From: UM-FILTER-33-9 sp964530235 | GTDB taxonomy: Bacteria > Patescibacteriota > Microgenomatia > UBA1406 > GWC2-37-13 | Direction: 5' to 3' | NCBI GenBank assembly: GCA_964530235.1 | Contig: CAZGYB010000001.1 | Coordinates: forward strand, 62,001 to 126,000 | DNA length: 64,000 nucleotides | Shown: positions 46,327-55,199 of the stretch, piece by piece | How the letters are laid out: the number at the start of each line of letters is the position of its first letter | Numbering within the stretch: the first letter of the stretch is position 1 | Position numbers and translations under genes: made by a program | The notes under the pieces: model-generated | The model's input: the letters and a program-made list of their open reading frames with translations, nothing else | What the model was told of the DNA's origin: nothing | The model's database searches: none

Positions 46327-47892
46327 ATGCACAAGATTCAGGAATTTATTATTCTTATAATCTTCATAGGTTTTATTACCTTCCTCCCTTCTCTTTTCGG
46401 AAATTTCGTCTGGGATGATGAAGATTTTGTCACTGAAAACCAGTATGTCAAAACATTCCAGATAGATAAGTTTTTTACCCGCAATGCTATTGAAGGAAGA
46501 GGAAAAATTTCAAACTACTACCGCCCGATTCAGTTTACCGTATATGCATTAATCTACAAAGTTGCCGGACCAAATCCATTTGTATTTCATCTGGCAGGAA
46601 TACTGCTCCATATTACTGCAGCAGTTTTTGCATTTTTGTTTTTAATGAAATTATGGGGGTACATCGATTCGCATAAAAATTCCCCTACCGTTCCTTTTCT
46701 CATTTCCCTCGTATTTCTGATTCATCCCATTCAAACCGAATCGGTAACTTATATTTCAGGACTCTCTGACGCTTTATTTTCTTGCTTTATGTTCTTGTCA
46801 ATTTTGTTTTTCATCCAAGAACCAAGGACTAACAAACAAATAACATTAAGTATTCTTTTCTTTATTCTTTCTCTCTTTTCAAAAGAGCTCGGAATCATGA
46901 CGCTTGGTATTTTGTTTTGGATTATTATTTTTTTTCGGAAAAAACACAGAAAAAACGATCTTCCTTTGTTTTTTATTTTCTGTGGTATTTGCCTTCTTTT
47001 TTTTATTGCCCGATTTACGATATTTCAGTTTGATTCTATTGCAACAGCTTGGCAAGGAACTGTTTATGGAAGTTCTGTATTTAACCGCATCGGTACTTTT
47101 TTCCGGTCTTTTTTTGACTATGTTCTCGTCATGATTTTTCCTAAAGATCTGTATATGGAACGTGACTTTTCTTTGACGGTATTACCTTCTCTATTTACCA
47201 TTTGGACTGCAATATTTACGATCACTATTATAACTGTAATAACGGTAATAACTGTTATAAAGAAAAACAGAAGCATACTCTTTTTTTTCTTTCTTTCCTT
47301 TCTCACCTGTATGCTGCCGTTTACCGGTATTACGTTACTAAACGGTATATTTTATGAACATTATCTTTACGTCCCTCTTCTTTTTTTCTGGGGATGTATT
47401 ATCTCATTGCTATTTCAGTATTTGCCAAGAAAAGTCTTTATAACCGCTTTATCAATAATTACAATTTTATTTTTAGCACGTTCGTACATACGCCAATACG
47501 ACTGGATTGATAATATCCGTTTTTATGAACAAACCCTTATCCGGGCACCAAAAAGTATCCGCATTATCAATAACCTTGGAATGGAATACGCACAAAAAGG
47601 GCTCTTCCAAGAAGCAATTACTACATATCAAAAGGGAATAAACCTTGATAAACACGTGCCAAATCTCTATCACAACAGCGCAAACAGCTACCTTGGTCTC
47701 GGGGATCTTGCCAAAGCAAAACTGTTTTTTCAAAAAGCAATCGACATAAATCCGAGTTTCATCTTCTCCTACTATCCGCTCATTGAGCTGTATCAAAAAA
47801 CCGGGGAAACAAAAAAGGCAAAATTACTTGAAGAAAAAGCCAGAATACAGTTTCCGGATAACCCAGACTTCAAAGAAATGCTCCGGTTGTAA
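46327..47892 (+). CDS. GT-C fold membrane glycosyltransferase with C-terminal TPRs (TMTC-like)
   Basis: 521 aa. The first loop after membrane span 1 carries 'NFVWDDEDFV', the acidic catalytic motif of GT-C enzymes, then 'YYRPIQFTVYALIYK' and 'HPIQTESVTYISGLSDAL', all features of TMTC/DUF1736 mannosyltransferases. About ten membrane spans are followed by TPR units ('IRIINNLGMEYAQKGLFQEAITTYQKGINL', 'PNLYHNSANSYLGLGDLAKAKLFFQKAIDI'). It probably glycosylates exported proteins from a lipid-linked donor. Confidence 0.8.
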   Translation: MHKIQEFIILIIFIGFITFLPSLFGNFVWDDEDFVTENQYVKTFQIDKFFTRNAIEGRGKISNYYRPIQFTVYALIYKVAGPNPFVFHLAGILLHITAAVFAFLFLMKLWGYIDSHKNSPTVPFLISLVFLIHPIQTESVTYISGLSDALFSCFMFLSILFFIQEPRTNKQITLSILFFILSLFSKELGIMTLGILFWIIIFFRKKHRKNDLPLFFIFCGICLLFFIARFTIFQFDSIATAWQGTVYGSSVFNRIGTFFRSFFDYVLVMIFPKDLYMERDFSLTVLPSLFTIWTAIFTITIITVITVITVIKKNRSILFFFFLSFLTCMLPFTGITLLNGIFYEHYLYVPLLFFWGCIISLLFQYLPRKVFITALSIITILFLARSYIRQYDWIDNIRFYEQTLIRAPKSIRIINNLGMEYAQKGLFQEAITTYQKGINLDKHVPNLYHNSANSYLGLGDLAKAKLFFQKAIDINPSFIFSYYPLIELYQKTGETKKAKLLEEKARIQFPDNPDFKEMLRL

Positions 47893-47930
47893 ATCAAAAA
47901 TATGGATTGTATAATTGAGAACCAAGCGAT

Positions 47931-48608
47931 ATGAAACAGTTTTTTGAGCTTGTTAACAAAAACTTCGAACTCTACTATAAACATGTATTTGGTGCTAAAC
48001 CGATTGAAAGATCAAATAACCGCCCTCTCATTACTATTTCACGGCAGATGGGCGCAGGAGGCAAAGTCATCGCTGATATCGTTGCTAAAAGGCTGGGTCC
48101 GGACTGGAAAGTATTTCATAAAGAGATTATCGATGAAATAGCAAAGGCTGCAAAAGTAAACAAAGAAATTGTTGAAGAAGTTGACGGTCGGAGAAAAACA
48201 GTGATTGATGAACTCGTATTTAACGCACTCGGTAAACGGTTTATGAACCTCACTGCATATAACCGGCTTTTGCTCCATACGCTCTCTTATATCGGTACCC
48301 GCGGGTATGCAATAATCATCGGACGGGGAGCCCACTTTCTCTTTCCGAACGCCTTAAAAATCAGAGTTATTTCGAATGTTAAAAACCGGATAAAATCACT
48401 TATGAAATATGATAAATTAACCCGAAAAGAAGCCGAAAAACACATAATTGAGTCTGATGAAGAACGACATAACTATATTAGGACTGTTTTCAAACATGAT
48501 CACAATGATATAAACAACTTTGATCTCGTCATTAAAACAGGACAGAATATGAAGATTGACTCCGCAGCTGACCTTGTTGTTCAGGTTGCCAAAAATAAGT
48601 TCAAGTAA
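47931..48608 (+). CDS. Cytidylate kinase-like family protein
   Basis: 225 aa. 'PLITISRQMGAGGKVIADIVAKRLG' is the modified P-loop of the cytidylate kinase-like family, and 'AIIIGRGAHFLF' and 'IRVISNVKNRIKSLMK' follow in the expected order. The N-terminal 30 residues are extra. Substrate specificity unknown. It ends overlapping the rplA 3' end by 8 nt on the opposite strand. Confidence 0.8.
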   Translation: MKQFFELVNKNFELYYKHVFGAKPIERSNNRPLITISRQMGAGGKVIADIVAKRLGPDWKVFHKEIIDEIAKAAKVNKEIVEEVDGRRKTVIDELVFNALGKRFMNLTAYNRLLLHTLSYIGTRGYAIIIGRGAHFLFPNALKIRVISNVKNRIKSLMKYDKLTRKEAEKHIIESDEERHNYIRTVFKHDHNDINNFDLVIKTGQNMKIDSAADLVVQVAKNKFK

Positions 48609-49380
48609 CCTCAATTCTTACCGCTGGACCCATGGTTGATTTCAAAAAAGCAGATAGAATATGAGCTTTTCCCACAACCGCAAAAAAAGTGGAAATGTTT
48701 TCTACAAGCTGTTTGTCTTCAAACTGAACCCTGCCCACCATTTGATGGATCAGCGGAAACTTCGGCTCAGTCTTCCACCGAAGCACGCCTTTTGAAAATT
48801 TCTTTACTACATCCTCTGGTTTCGGTGATATGGTTCCGTTCTTAGGATTCGGCATTAAACCTTTCGGACCAAGCACTTTAGCAAAACGAGCGAGCTTCGG
48901 CATGAATGACGGATGAGTCACCAGCATGTCAAACTCAATTTTTCCTGCTGCAATTTTATCAAGAAGCGCATCGTCGACCACCGCAACCCGTACGGATTTT
49001 CCGATAGAGTGTGGCAGTTCCACCTCACCTTTTAGCCCGGTACTGTCAACATTTAAATGCAACTCAACCGCTTCATTGAATTTTGCGTATGCAATTTTTT
49101 TAATAAGCTGCACTGCGGACTCTATCGAATATACTTTTTTGGAATCGACGTTTTTTTTAGCTTCTTTGTACTGCAATCCCCGCAACCGTTTTACTGCTTT
49201 TTTTTCCTTTTTTTCTGTTTTTTTTGTTTTTTTATCAACCTTAGTTTCAGCCTCTTCTACTTTTGAAGAAGGTTCTTCTTTTGCCACTATTTTTTTTTCT
49301 TCGGATTTCCGTTTTTGCTCTTTTTTTTGCTCCTGTTCAACTTCTTCAAGCCCAAGCGTCCGATGTTTCATCTTTCCCAT
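48601..49380 (-). CDS. rplA: Ribosomal protein L1 with long lysine-rich N-terminal extension
   Basis: 259 aa from ATG 49380. Residues about 80-259 are a normal L1 body ('KFNEAVELHLNV', 'VLGPKGLMPNPKNGT', 'RWKTEPKFPLIHQMVG'). The first 75 or so residues are K/E-rich and low in complexity ('EQEQKKEQKRKSEEKK'), not part of usual L1. Alternative starts are 49389 and 49371. It ends the secE-nusG-rplK-rplA order; rplJ and rplL do not follow. Confidence 0.95.
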   Translation of the reverse strand: MGKMKHRTLGLEEVEQEQKKEQKRKSEEKKIVAKEEPSSKVEEAETKVDKKTKKTEKKEKKAVKRLRGLQYKEAKKNVDSKKVYSIESAVQLIKKIAYAKFNEAVELHLNVDSTGLKGEVELPHSIGKSVRVAVVDDALLDKIAAGKIEFDMLVTHPSFMPKLARFAKVLGPKGLMPNPKNGTISPKPEDVVKKFSKGVLRWKTEPKFPLIHQMVGRVQFEDKQLVENISTFFAVVGKAHILSAFLKSTMGPAVRIEVT

Positions 49381-49411
49381 AATATACAAATAACTATTAA
49401 ATTAAGTGAAG

Positions 49412-49477
49412 ACGTTCAATGTATGCGACTTGGGAAGCCCGAAGGGCGGGAACCCACCGGAGCAATACATTGAATGT
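49412..49477 (-). promoter_or_regulatory. Structured RNA between rplK and rplA, possible L1 autoregulatory site
   Basis: A 13-bp outer stem (49412-49424 with 49465-49477, one mismatch) encloses a TGGG/CCCA stem and an inner GCCC-TTC-GGGC hairpin on the transcribed strand. Asymmetric internal loops separate the stems. It ends about 30 nt before the rplA start. L1 binds its own mRNA in many bacteria, which makes this a candidate; no consensus match is claimed. Confidence 0.5.
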
Positions 49478-49484
49478 CAAACGT

Positions 49485-49907
49485 TTATTCTACATCCACT
49501 CCCATACTTCTTGCAGTACCTGCGACAACCCGTTTAGCCATATCTATATTGTCAGTATTCATATCCGCAAGTTTCGCTTTTGCAATTTCTTCAACCTGCT
49601 GCTGGGTCAGTTTTCCCACCTTTTCCGTGTTTGGTTTTCCTGAACCAAGCTTCAAACCGGTTTTTTTCTTGATCATCGCAGAAACCGGAGGAAGTTTTGT
49701 GATAAATGTGAAACTTCTATCTTCATACACGGTTATTACTGCAGGAATGATCTCACCTTTCTGTTTTGCAGTCCGGGCGTTATATTCCTTGATAAATTCC
49801 ATAATCGGCACGCCATGCTGACCCAATGCAGGACCAACCGGAGGAGCAGGTGTCGCCTCACCTGCAGGAAGATTGAGTTTAATCAGTGTTTTTACTTTTT
49901 TGGCCAT
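49485..49907 (-). CDS. rplK: Ribosomal protein L11
   Basis: 140 aa, standard length. 'IKLNLPAGEATPAPPVGPALGQHGV' and 'DMAKRVVAGTARSMGV' are hallmark L11 segments. L11 forms the GTPase-associated centre with 23S rRNA. This gene has one of the few visible Shine-Dalgarno sequences here (AAGGA, 9 nt before the ATG), as expected for an internal operon gene. Confidence 0.98.
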   Translation of the reverse strand: MAKKVKTLIKLNLPAGEATPAPPVGPALGQHGVPIMEFIKEYNARTAKQKGEIIPAVITVYEDRSFTFITKLPPVSAMIKKKTGLKLGSGKPNTEKVGKLTQQQVEEIAKAKLADMNTDNIDMAKRVVAGTARSMGVDVE

Positions 49908-49928
49908 ATATCTGTATCCTTATAACTG

Positions 49929-50516
49929 TTATAACTTTGCAACCTGTAAAAAATCAAGTTCAACCGGTGTTTCACGGTCAAAGATTGAAACAAGCACATG
50001 TACTTTCCCCCGTTCTTCATCAATTGACTGAATGGTTCCCAGAAAATCCGCAAACGGCCCTTGAGTTATTTTGACCGCCTCGCCGACTGAAAACTTCGCT
50101 TTAAACTTCGGCTGTTCCTGTTGGACAAACTTCATAATCGCATCGACTTCTTTATTTGAAATGGGGGTTGGTTTGAGTCCTGCACCCACAAATCCGGTTA
50201 CTCCTTCGGTGGTTCGTACAACAAGCCATGAATCATCATCAAGAATCATTCGGATAAGTACATAACCGGGGAAAACTTTTTCAACCGCCTTTGCTTTTTT
50301 CCCTTTTTTGATTACCACAACCTCACGCATAGGGATGATAACATCAAAAATGCGGTCTTCCACACCAAGACTTTTCACACGCTGTTCAAGCGCCTGCTTC
50401 ACTTTGTTCTCATATCCGGTCTGAATATGAATCACATACCATTTTGCCTCATTCCCTACAGCGGGAACTGTTTTCAAAGCCTCTTTTTGTTCTTTTGCGA
50501 CATCAGTCGGTTGCAT
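49929..50516 (-). CDS. nusG: Transcription antitermination factor NusG
   Basis: 195 aa. NGN domain with 'WYVIHIQTGYENKVKQALEQR' and 'VFPGYVLIRMILDDDSWLVVRTTEGVTGFVG', then the KOW domain 'SVGEAVKITQGPFADFLGTI'. It binds RNA polymerase and couples it to the ribosome. It follows secE by 20 nt and precedes rplK by 21 nt, the usual bacterial order. Confidence 0.98.
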   Translation of the reverse strand: MQPTDVAKEQKEALKTVPAVGNEAKWYVIHIQTGYENKVKQALEQRVKSLGVEDRIFDVIIPMREVVVIKKGKKAKAVEKVFPGYVLIRMILDDDSWLVVRTTEGVTGFVGAGLKPTPISNKEVDAIMKFVQQEQPKFKAKFSVGEAVKITQGPFADFLGTIQSIDEERGKVHVLVSIFDRETPVELDFLQVAKL

Positions 50517-50536
50517 AAAAAAATGTGAATGAAAGG

Positions 50537-50743
50537 TTATTTGAACTTTGTCATGAGTTCCAAACCTTTTGCCAACAAGACATCTATTATACCGATATAT
50601 AATCCGATTATCAAGGATATTGCGATAACAACCGTTGTCAAGCGGATAGTATTTTGCTTTGTCGGCCAGGTGACTTTTTTCAGCTCATCAACAATCGTAT
50701 TGGCAAAATTCGCGGGAATGGTCGGTTTTTGCGGGTTTTGCAT
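50537..50743 (-). CDS. secE: Preprotein translocase subunit SecE
   Basis: 68 aa, the short one-span form. 'VDELKKVTWPTKQNTIRLTTVVIAISLIIGLYIGIID' holds the conserved 'WPT' amphipathic helix and the membrane span. It starts the operon; the ATG lies 5 nt after TACAAT. Confidence 0.96.
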   Translation of the reverse strand: MQNPQKPTIPANFANTIVDELKKVTWPTKQNTIRLTTVVIAISLIIGLYIGIIDVLLAKGLELMTKFK

Positions 50744-50748
50744 ATGGT

Positions 50749-50754
50749 ATTGTA
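50749..50754 (-). promoter_or_regulatory. -10 box of the secE-nusG-rplK-rplA operon
   Basis: TACAAT, 5 nt before ATG 50743. Confidence 0.5.
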
Positions 50755-50812
50755 ACAGAAAATAAATAGTTCTTCATTGAAATCATTCATCTGGTATGAT
50801 ACGAGTATTCTT

Positions 50813-51621
50813 ATGGCTGAAGTACCGCCGAAGCATAATTGTGTTGAGCTCGCGTTTTCCCCGTCTCCCCAATACCGCTATCACATAGAAACCCAAAGCG
50901 ATGGAAAAGGCAAGTGTGTTGTTGTATTACCCGGTCTTAATATGCTAAAATCCGGCGCGACTTTGAGAAATATGCGAAGGGCCCAACAAAATATGCCTGG
51001 CTTCCCGGATTTCATTCTGTTTCAGCAGAGTCCACCCACAACCCTTTTTCCTATACTGGCTGTACTGCGGAACTGAAAAAGCTCATGGAAAAATTAACGT
51101 TGGATTACGGAGTTTCTGATGTAGTTCTTATGGGATTTTCATTTGCAGGAAGTATAATCTCGCATTTTCTTTCTGAAGGACCTGTCTTTGGACCGCGTAT
51201 TCATCCTGTCCTCATCACGCCCTGTCCAAACCATCTGTCGATTTCCAAAGAAACGCTTTTCACCCTTGCAAATTCTTTAGGGATAACTCAACAAGAATTA
51301 CTTATAGACCGGTTTGGTTTGTCAGGAAAAGCGTTTGATCCAGAAAAAGTCGCAAGCGCAATTTACGAAACACTTAGCGCTCCAGTTGAACCGTTTACGC
51401 ATCCTGTTCCGATCCATGTCCTGCGCTCTCCTCGTGATACTCTTATCCGCTATGATGAAGTCCCTGCTGTTTTACAAAGGGTAACGCCAGGATCGACGAT
51501 TTTTTATCATGATATTGACCCCCGCGGAGCAAACGGCCATGACTTTGATCCACACCATTGCGAAGAAGTCTTAACCGCTTCAGTTATGCCGGTTATTTCA
51601 GATATATTGTCTAAGAGATAA
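50813..51621 (+). pseudogene. Alpha/beta hydrolase-like gene with a frameshift
   Basis: The first part (ATG 50813) carries 'CVVVLPGLNM', the oxyanion strand. The nucleophile elbow 'LMGFSFAGS' and a C-terminal 'GANGHDFDPHH' lie in another frame that continues to 51621. Between them the second frame is coding-like from about 50955 on ('RRDFEKYAKGPTKYAWLPGFHS'). One extra A in the A-run at 50947-50950 would join both into about 269 aa. It may be a true mutation, a sequencing error, or slippage at the A-run. Confidence 0.75.
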
Positions 51622-51681
51622 ATATAACGTCCGTTGATTTTTAATAGTTTTTGTACTATACTTCAAAAATCTTTCACTTTT

Positions 51682-51951
51682 ATGACAACTCAACTTAAAG
51701 AGTCAGCAACAATGAATGTCCATCTAGGCAAGACGCCTCAGAGTCATTTACCTCTCCTCACTTATCTCAAAGACCACTCCTTATTACCCGTTGGAACACG
51801 GGTATACAATTGTCATATTGATATTTGGGGCTTGTTTCAAGATGTGCAAGAGCAATTTGTACGCGTTAATGCTCAAGGTAGACGAATGATCTGGCCGATC
51901 GAATTTACCTATGCGCCAAGACCAAATGCTCTCAGTGTTTTTCAACCTTAA
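51682..51951 (+). CDS. Small protein of unknown function
   Basis: 89 aa from ATG 51682, not recognised. 'LPVGTRVYNCHIDIWGLFQDVQEQFVRVNAQGRRMIWPIEFTY' is probably beta-rich. A TATACT sequence lies about 20 nt upstream. A longer frame from 51634 is possible but begins before that box. Confidence 0.4.
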   Translation: MTTQLKESATMNVHLGKTPQSHLPLLTYLKDHSLLPVGTRVYNCHIDIWGLFQDVQEQFVRVNAQGRRMIWPIEFTYAPRPNALSVFQP

Positions 51952-52010
51952 ACCTACTCGAATTATTATTCCTTCCGCTCTTTCCTTGCGATCGTCTATC
52001 TTTTTTTTGC

Positions 52011-52016
52011 TATAGT
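52011..52016 (+). promoter_or_regulatory. -10 box of the surface/competence operon
   Basis: TATAGT, 6 nt before ATG 52023. Confidence 0.5.
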
Positions 52017-52022
52017 AATACT

Positions 52023-52679
52023 ATGCTACCGGAAGTTGTCCATTCACTCGTCCTTATTATTTCCATTGCAGTTGGTTTTGTCCTTCCAAAAACTCCGCTT
52101 GCACACTATGACCTGCAGATTATTGCGCTCCTTTTTCTTGTTCTTTTTTTAAGCCGGAAGTATATTCGGGCACGCGCATCCCGCTTGATCGAGTCGGTAA
52201 TTTTCACCCTTGTTATTCTTTTTGTAATCAACACAACCGGCGGGCTTGAGTCTTCGTTTTTTTTCCTTCTCTACTTTCTGATTTTTTCGCTTACTCTCCT
52301 TTTGGAACCGGTTATTGCGGTTACTACATCACTGACCCTTATTGTTTTTTTTATTCTTAATTTTCCGGCTAAAAGCCCGATACAACACCTCCTCCCTGCA
52401 TTCTCACTCGCATTTCTCACCCCGTTTGCCCTTTTTATGGGAAAAGAACATATGAGAATTCAAAGGAAAGAACAAAAAATTAACAATTTAGAAAAAACAC
52501 TCGGTCAAAATACTGAAAATACCTTTCTGTTTTTATCGCTGATGATCAAAAACCAACTTAAATCAATGCGTGAGGCAGTGGATAACTTTCTCGGAGATCA
52601 CGATCTTCACACTATCCGCAGACATATCCGCAACATCGAACAACTTATTGATACATTTGAAAATAATAATCCAAAATAA
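52023..52679 (+). CDS. Polytopic membrane protein with C-terminal helical cytoplasmic domain
   Basis: 218 aa. Five or six membrane spans (to about residue 140) are followed by a coiled coil ('IQRKEQKINNLEKTLGQ') and a helical stretch 'MREAVDNFLGDHDLHTIRRHIRNIEQLIDTFE'. It resembles the membrane sensor and dimerisation part of a histidine kinase without the catalytic ATPase domain. TAATG overlap couples it to the next gene. Function unknown. Confidence 0.6.
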   Translation: MLPEVVHSLVLIISIAVGFVLPKTPLAHYDLQIIALLFLVLFLSRKYIRARASRLIESVIFTLVILFVINTTGGLESSFFFLLYFLIFSLTLLLEPVIAVTTSLTLIVFFILNFPAKSPIQHLLPAFSLAFLTPFALFMGKEHMRIQRKEQKINNLEKTLGQNTENTFLFLSLMIKNQLKSMREAVDNFLGDHDLHTIRRHIRNIEQLIDTFENNNPK

Positions 52680-53488
52680 TGCGCATCTTTTTTGCTCTTT
52701 TTTTTTCCTTCCTTTTTATTCCCTGCTTGCTTTCCTTCAGTCGCTCTTACGCAGGAGATATGGACTCCTCGCTGTATAAAATCCAGTTCGGAAATGTGAA
52801 CATCGGCAGTTCCACCATGACTGACCCTGTTGACAGCACCTACACGCTTTCTTCAACCATCGGTCAAACTGCAGCGGGCCAGTTTCAGTCAGAAGGATAT
52901 GTTGTCAAGGCGGGTTTTCAGTATATCTATTCAAAAATTCCGTTTACCTTTTCCCTCTCAAACATAACCGCGGATCTTGGAACACTGCTCCCAAACACAC
53001 CGGCAACAACACCAATAACACTCACCGTCTCATTCGGAGGAGCAGGACAGTATATTGTTACCGCTCAGGAGGAAACCCCGCTTATGAAACTTTCAGGGGG
53101 CTCAATTGCAGACACCGTCTGTGACGGAGGCGCTAACACATGTAATGAAACACTTGCAAAACCGTGGACATCAACCTCTGCATACGGATTCGGGTATACC
53201 ATGAGTAATGATGATATTACCTCTGATTTTATTGATAACACATACTACCGGCCTTTTCCGGATGCCAGTGCATCAGAACCTCCTGCGATAATTATGCAAA
53301 GTACAAATGTCACTCTTGACCTCACGCCAACCCCGAATCCAACTCCAACCTCAGCGCCGAGTCTGACCGGTATTCCCCGGAGTATCACCCATCAATCCAC
53401 ACTCACTTTTAAAGCAAATATATCACCGCTCCAGCCTGCTGGAAGCTATCAAACTGTTGTCCATTTTGTTGCAACCCCGAGTTTTTAA
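52679..53488 (+). CDS. Secreted beta-sandwich surface protein (WxL-like)
   Basis: 269 aa with signal peptide 'IFFALFFSFLFIPCLLSFSRSYAG'. The start resembles 'YKIQFGNVNIGSSTMTDPVDSTYTLSSTIGQTAAGQF', a conserved exported-protein opening. A Thr/Pro linker 'TPTPNPTPTSAPS' precedes a C-terminal strand pair ending 'QPAGSYQTVVHFVATPSF', which matches the ends of the surface proteins at 57888 and 60494. A DUF916-like partner follows 1 nt later. Confidence 0.65.
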   Translation: MRIFFALFFSFLFIPCLLSFSRSYAGDMDSSLYKIQFGNVNIGSSTMTDPVDSTYTLSSTIGQTAAGQFQSEGYVVKAGFQYIYSKIPFTFSLSNITADLGTLLPNTPATTPITLTVSFGGAGQYIVTAQEETPLMKLSGGSIADTVCDGGANTCNETLAKPWTSTSAYGFGYTMSNDDITSDFIDNTYYRPFPDASASEPPAIIMQSTNVTLDLTPTPNPTPTSAPSLTGIPRSITHQSTLTFKANISPLQPAGSYQTVVHFVATPSF

Positions 53489-53489
53489 C

Positions 53490-54476
53490 ATGAGAAAACA
53501 AATAATAGTTTTAACTTTTATAGTTGTTACAACAGTTATATCAGGGCATGTTAAAAACGCGCATGCTCAGCAAGTAACACTTTCCATGAATCCGCCGATT
53601 GTTGAGGCAGTTATCAAACCGGGAAAGACTATCGTCATAGCTTATACCGTAACAAATTCCGGCGACCCGGTTACCGTACGCATGAAAATTCGGACATTCT
53701 CCCCGCAGGGTCAAAACGGAGCGCTCACCATTTCGGATGATCTGGAAGGACCGGTGCGATTTTCTCTTGATAATGCGAATCTGCAATTCGACCAACCCCT
53801 GCTCATGCGCTCCGGTGCAGCACAACAGGCAGTTGTACGCATGCGAATTCCTGAAGGGACTCCGGAAGACGATTATTATTATGTGTTTCTTGCGGAAACA
53901 GAGTCCAGTCCGGGTGTAAACGGTTCATCCGGATCAACCGCAAAAGCCAGTATCGGATCTCCCCTTCTCGTAACCGTTACTGAATCCGGCAAAGTTCAGA
54001 TCAAAGGCGATATTGCTTCACTTCATATTCCGTCTCGGTTTCAAATAACTTTTCAAAACAAAACCTACCATATCATCGATAGTTCTGATAAAATTCCCGT
54101 TTCTTTGACCATACGGAACAACGGAAATAATCTTTTTAAGCCGGAAGGAACCTTGTCCCTTCAAGGCTGGTCCGGTGATACACTCAAACGAAGTATTGTT
54201 CCCCAAAACGTCCTTTCACAGTCAGAAAGAAAACTAAACTGTACTCCTGATTGTATTTTTTCGGGTTTCTTCATCGGGCCATATCGTATTATAGCCTCAG
54301 TCAAACTCTCAGAAACTAACCCTGCTCTTTCTGCAGAAATTCCTATGGTTGGAATACCGTTTAAGGTCTTAAGTGCAGTAGTCCTCACCAGCTTGATAAC
54401 TCTGGGAGTTCTACTGCGAAATGTATTCAGTCGCAAACCGCCTCATCCGCCCCGCTTATCTAATAATCAGTTGTGA
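53490..54476 (+). CDS. DUF916-like (WxL-interacting-protein-like) membrane-anchored protein
   Basis: 328 aa. Signal peptide 'QIIVLTFIVVTTVISGHVKNAHAQ', then 'SMNPPIVEAVIKPGKTIVIAYTVTNSGDPVTVRMKIRTF', the opening strand pair of DUF916-type domains, a second beta-sandwich, and a C-terminal membrane span (about 295-315) with a basic tail. In Gram-positive bacteria such proteins bind WxL proteins on the cell wall. Here it follows a WxL-like protein with a 1-nt gap. Confidence 0.65.
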   Translation: MRKQIIVLTFIVVTTVISGHVKNAHAQQVTLSMNPPIVEAVIKPGKTIVIAYTVTNSGDPVTVRMKIRTFSPQGQNGALTISDDLEGPVRFSLDNANLQFDQPLLMRSGAAQQAVVRMRIPEGTPEDDYYYVFLAETESSPGVNGSSGSTAKASIGSPLLVTVTESGKVQIKGDIASLHIPSRFQITFQNKTYHIIDSSDKIPVSLTIRNNGNNLFKPEGTLSLQGWSGDTLKRSIVPQNVLSQSERKLNCTPDCIFSGFFIGPYRIIASVKLSETNPALSAEIPMVGIPFKVLSAVVLTSLITLGVLLRNVFSRKPPHPPRLSNNQL

Positions 54477-54548
54477 AGATCTCCCTGTTGCTTTCTTATG
54501 TAATTTTTGTCGCTTATACTCCATTGCACCAATACCGCGTATTCATAT

Positions 54549-55196
54549 ATGCTCAATTTTATGAACGGATTTATAGAATCGCTCATTCCGTTTCTGAAAA
54601 AATTCGGCATTGAAACGGCCCTGATTGTTATCGCATCAGGTCTGGCGGTTTTTTCCTACAGTGAACTACACAGAAATCCTCCGGTTATTAAAACCCTAAA
54701 AACTCAAAACCGCTCAACTCTACAGGATACATCATCAACCTGTGTTGTGGATGTTTCCGGCGCTGTATTACAGCCGGACGTATATGTTATCCAATGCTCT
54801 CAAAGACTTCGGGATGCAGTACAAAAGGCAGGAGGATTTTCTGAGGAAGCAGACAAAGCATTTATTGCCCGAAATATGAATTTAGCCCGATATGTATTTG
54901 ACCAGCAAAAAATCCATATTCCATCGATTTGGGAAGTCAATCAATCATACTTCATTGAACCGCAAAGAAGTCTTGAATATGCAAATCCCGTTCCAACACA
55001 ACAGTCAGCTCAACAAGAAAAACTATCGATAAACACCGCTTCTGCAGAAGAGCTTCAGATCCTGCCCGGCGTTGGTGAAGCGACGGCGCAAAAAATAATT
55101 AGCAATAGACCGTACACCTCAGTTCAGGATCTTATTACCAAAAAATCGGTTACAAAAACGGTGTTTGAAAAAATACAAGGATTTGTTGCTGAGTAA
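54549..55196 (+). CDS. comEA: ComEA-like DNA receptor
   Basis: 215 aa. One N-terminal membrane span ('IETALIVIASGLAVFSY'), an SLBB domain ('VVDVSGAVLQPDVYVIQCSQRLRDAVQKAGGF'), and a C-terminal helix-hairpin-helix pair ('LSINTASAEELQILPGVGEATAQKIISNRPY') that binds double-stranded DNA. Start could also be ATG 54561. It is 3 nt upstream of comEC, the usual order. Confidence 0.92.
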   Translation: MLNFMNGFIESLIPFLKKFGIETALIVIASGLAVFSYSELHRNPPVIKTLKTQNRSTLQDTSSTCVVDVSGAVLQPDVYVIQCSQRLRDAVQKAGGFSEEADKAFIARNMNLARYVFDQQKIHIPSIWEVNQSYFIEPQRSLEYANPVPTQQSAQQEKLSINTASAEELQILPGVGEATAQKIISNRPYTSVQDLITKKSVTKTVFEKIQGFVAE

Positions 55197-55199
55197 CCC

